Assembly: GCA_964437215.1 (NCBI GenBank)
Contig: CAYTFZ010000110.1
Location: 1 to 8,090 of the forward strand
Direction: 5' to 3'
Source: JAAYAN01 sp964437215
GTDB taxonomy: Bacteria > Bacteroidota > Ignavibacteria > Ignavibacteriales > Melioribacteraceae
DNA: 8,090 nucleotides
Shown: piece by piece, positions 6,566 to 8,090 of the stretch
Layout of the letters: the number at the start of each line of letters is the position of its first letter
Numbering within the stretch: position 1 is the first letter of the stretch
Notes under the pieces: generated by a model
Database searches by the model: none
Told to the model about the DNA's origin: nothing
What the model saw: the letters and a program-made list of their open reading frames with translations, nothing else
Translations under genes and position numbers: made by a program

Positions 6566-8005
6566 ATGGGAGAAATTAGAGGTTTTGTAAAATATAACAG
6601 ACAGGAGCTGGAAAAACAAAAAGCGCCGGAAAGGACTAAACACTGGGGCGAGTTTACAGTTTTGCCTTCGGAAGAAGATATAAGAAAACAAGGTGCCAGA
6701 TGCATGGATTGCGGAGTTCCGTTTTGTTCAAGCGGATGCCCCATTAACAATATTATACCCGATTGGAACGATCTTGTTTACAAAGGCAGATGGAAAGAAG
6801 CTATAACCAGACTTCACCGTACAAACAATTTTCCTGAATTTACCGGAAGGGTTTGTCCCGCCCCTTGCGAAAATTCGTGTACGCTTGCTATAAACAGACC
6901 TGCAGTATCTATTAAAAATATTGAAGTAACAATAATAGAAAGAGCTTATAAAGAAGGCTGGATAACCCCTAAACCCCCGCTTTTCCGCACCGGGTTTAAA
7001 GTTGCTGTAATCGGTTCGGGTCCTTCGGGACTTGCCTGTGCCGACCAGATAAACAAAGAAGGTCATTTTGTTACTGTTTTCGAAAAAAACGAAAAACCGG
7101 GCGGATTGCTCACATTCGGAATTCCTGAATTCAAACTGGAAAAGAAAATTGTTGAACGCCGTATCAACCTTATGAAAGAAGAAGGAATTGAATTCCGGTG
7201 CGGCGTAAATGCTGGGAAAGATATTCCTGCCGAAAATCTTATTAAGGAATTTGATGTTATAGTTTTGTGCGGCGGTTCCGAAACTCCGCGTAATCTGGAA
7301 GTACCCGGAAGAGAACTTGAAGGAGTTTACTATGCAATGGAATTTCTGACCCAGCAAAACAGAATAAACCTTGGCCTTCTTAACGAAAAAGATAACAAGA
7401 TATCTGCAAAAGGTAAAAATGTTATTGTAATAGGCGGAGGAGATACAGGTTCGGACTGTATAGGAACTTCAATAAGACAGGGAGCAAAGTCTGTAAGAAA
7501 TTTTGAACTTCTGCCTAAACCGCCAAAAACCCGCCAGCCCGATAACCCCTGGCCTCAGTGGGCGTTTATTGAAAGAATTTCGACATCGCACGAGGAAGGC
7601 TGCGAGCGCGAATTTGCCGTCCTTACTAAAAAACTTACCGGTATTAACGGAAAAGTAGAAAAACTTCACGGAATACGTCTCGAATTCGGAGCGAAAGACC
7701 CTTTAACAGGCAGAAGCCCGATGAACGAAATACCGGGTTCGGAATTTGAATTAGAAGCCGATATGGTAATTCTGGCTATGGGATTTACCGGTCCTGTTAA
7801 AACCGGACTTATTGAACAATTAGGCGTTGAACTTGATAACCGCGGAAATGTAAAAACCGGTGCAGATTATATGACATCGCGCAGCGGTATTTTTGCTGCC
7901 GGCGATATGCGGCGCGGACAATCGCTGGTTGTATGGGCAATAAACGAAGGAAGAAACGCTGCAGCCTCCGTAAATAATTATCTGGCGCAAAAAGAAAAAC
8001 AATAA
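6566..8005 (+). CDS. gltD: Glutamate synthase (NAD(P)H), small (beta) subunit
   Basis: This small subunit oxidises NAD(P)H at FAD and passes electrons to GltB through iron-sulfur clusters. It has 479 residues, typical of the family. The N-terminal domain has the two expected cysteine groups: Cys46, Cys49, Cys54 and Cys58 (CMDCGVPFCSSGC), and Cys97, Cys101 and Cys105 (CPAPCENSC). The FAD-binding Rossmann fold starts at VAVIGSGPSGLACAD (146-160; Gly150, Gly152, Gly155) with the acidic VFE ending at 173. The nicotinamide-nucleotide fold has VIVIGGGDTGSD (286-297). The C-terminal FAD motif GIFAAGDMRRGQSLVVWAIN (441-460) is complete. The start at 6566 has GAGGA (6556-6560) five bases upstream. It lies 15 bp after gltB with no promoter-sized gap, so the two are almost certainly cotranscribed, and a terminator follows 25 bp after the stop. 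Related subunits occur in other oxidoreductases (for example the dihydropyrimidine dehydrogenase N-terminal part), but adjacency to gltB settles the role. Coenzyme preference is not determined here. Confidence 0.97.
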   Translation: MGEIRGFVKYNRQELEKQKAPERTKHWGEFTVLPSEEDIRKQGARCMDCGVPFCSSGCPINNIIPDWNDLVYKGRWKEAITRLHRTNNFPEFTGRVCPAPCENSCTLAINRPAVSIKNIEVTIIERAYKEGWITPKPPLFRTGFKVAVIGSGPSGLACADQINKEGHFVTVFEKNEKPGGLLTFGIPEFKLEKKIVERRINLMKEEGIEFRCGVNAGKDIPAENLIKEFDVIVLCGGSETPRNLEVPGRELEGVYYAMEFLTQQNRINLGLLNEKDNKISAKGKNVIVIGGGDTGSDCIGTSIRQGAKSVRNFELLPKPPKTRQPDNPWPQWAFIERISTSHEEGCEREFAVLTKKLTGINGKVEKLHGIRLEFGAKDPLTGRSPMNEIPGSEFELEADMVILAMGFTGPVKTGLIEQLGVELDNRGNVKTGADYMTSRSGIFAAGDMRRGQSLVVWAINEGRNAAASVNNYLAQKEKQ

Positions 8006-8030
8006 TCTGTTTAAATATTTTCAGCAACAG

Positions 8031-8059
8031 AAGCCTGCCCAAACAGCAGGCTTTTTTTA
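8031..8059 (+). terminator. Rho-independent terminator of the gltBD operon
   Basis: AAGCCTGC (8031-8038) and GCAGGCTT (8046-8053) form a perfect 8-bp, G/C-rich stem with a seven-base loop (CCAAACA), and a T-run spans 8052-8058. It starts 25 bp after the gltD stop. The remaining 31 bases of the window (8060-8090) show no feature. Confidence 0.92.
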
Positions 8060-8090
8060 TTTGAATAAAATCAATTGCCGCGGCTTTCAA

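Noticed and set aside
6728..7357. Long open frame on the minus strand inside gltD (209 codons)
   Set aside because: It lies wholly opposite a strongly conserved gene, its translation is rich in Phe, Asn and Ser as expected from reversed Lys/Glu-rich codons, and it matches no family I recognise.

Overview
The window looks like a chromosomal segment from a low-GC bacterium of the Bacteroidota/Ignavibacteria kind. This lineage call is inference. It rests on A/T-rich coding sequence with very A/T-rich spacers, on a secreted DUF2911 protein with a signal peptide ending in FAQ (DUF2911 is common in Bacteroidota and their relatives), and on the general look of the DUF2461 and GltB proteins. There are four protein-coding genes. 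I see no rRNA, tRNA, CRISPR array, insertion sequence or phage gene.

Left part (1-1627): a DUF2911-family exported protein on the minus strand and a DUF2461-family protein on the plus strand are transcribed divergently from a spacer of about 108 bp. That spacer holds candidate promoters for both directions, and they overlap. Both genes are conserved but not functionally characterised.

Middle (1628-2014): a 387-bp, very A/T-rich spacer with no gene. Its right end is not random. A near-perfect interrupted palindrome of 40 bp (1948-1987) encloses a TATAAT hexamer just before gltB, and a second, smaller dyad lies at 1898-1921. This is the most unexpected structure in the window and is a plausible control region for nitrogen assimilation.

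Right part (2015-8090): gltB and gltD, 15 bp apart, encode the large and small subunits of NAD(P)H-dependent glutamate synthase (GOGAT). GltD takes electrons from NAD(P)H onto FAD and passes them through iron-sulfur clusters to the FMN of GltB. GltB hydrolyses glutamine, channels the ammonia inward and reductively aminates 2-oxoglutarate to glutamate. All the expected catalytic and cofactor motifs are present and both genes appear intact. A strong intrinsic terminator (8031-8059) closes the operon.

Overall this is mostly housekeeping DNA. I found no convincing new multi-gene system. The unexplained signals worth attention are the regulatory dyads upstream of gltBD and the two uncharacterised conserved proteins.
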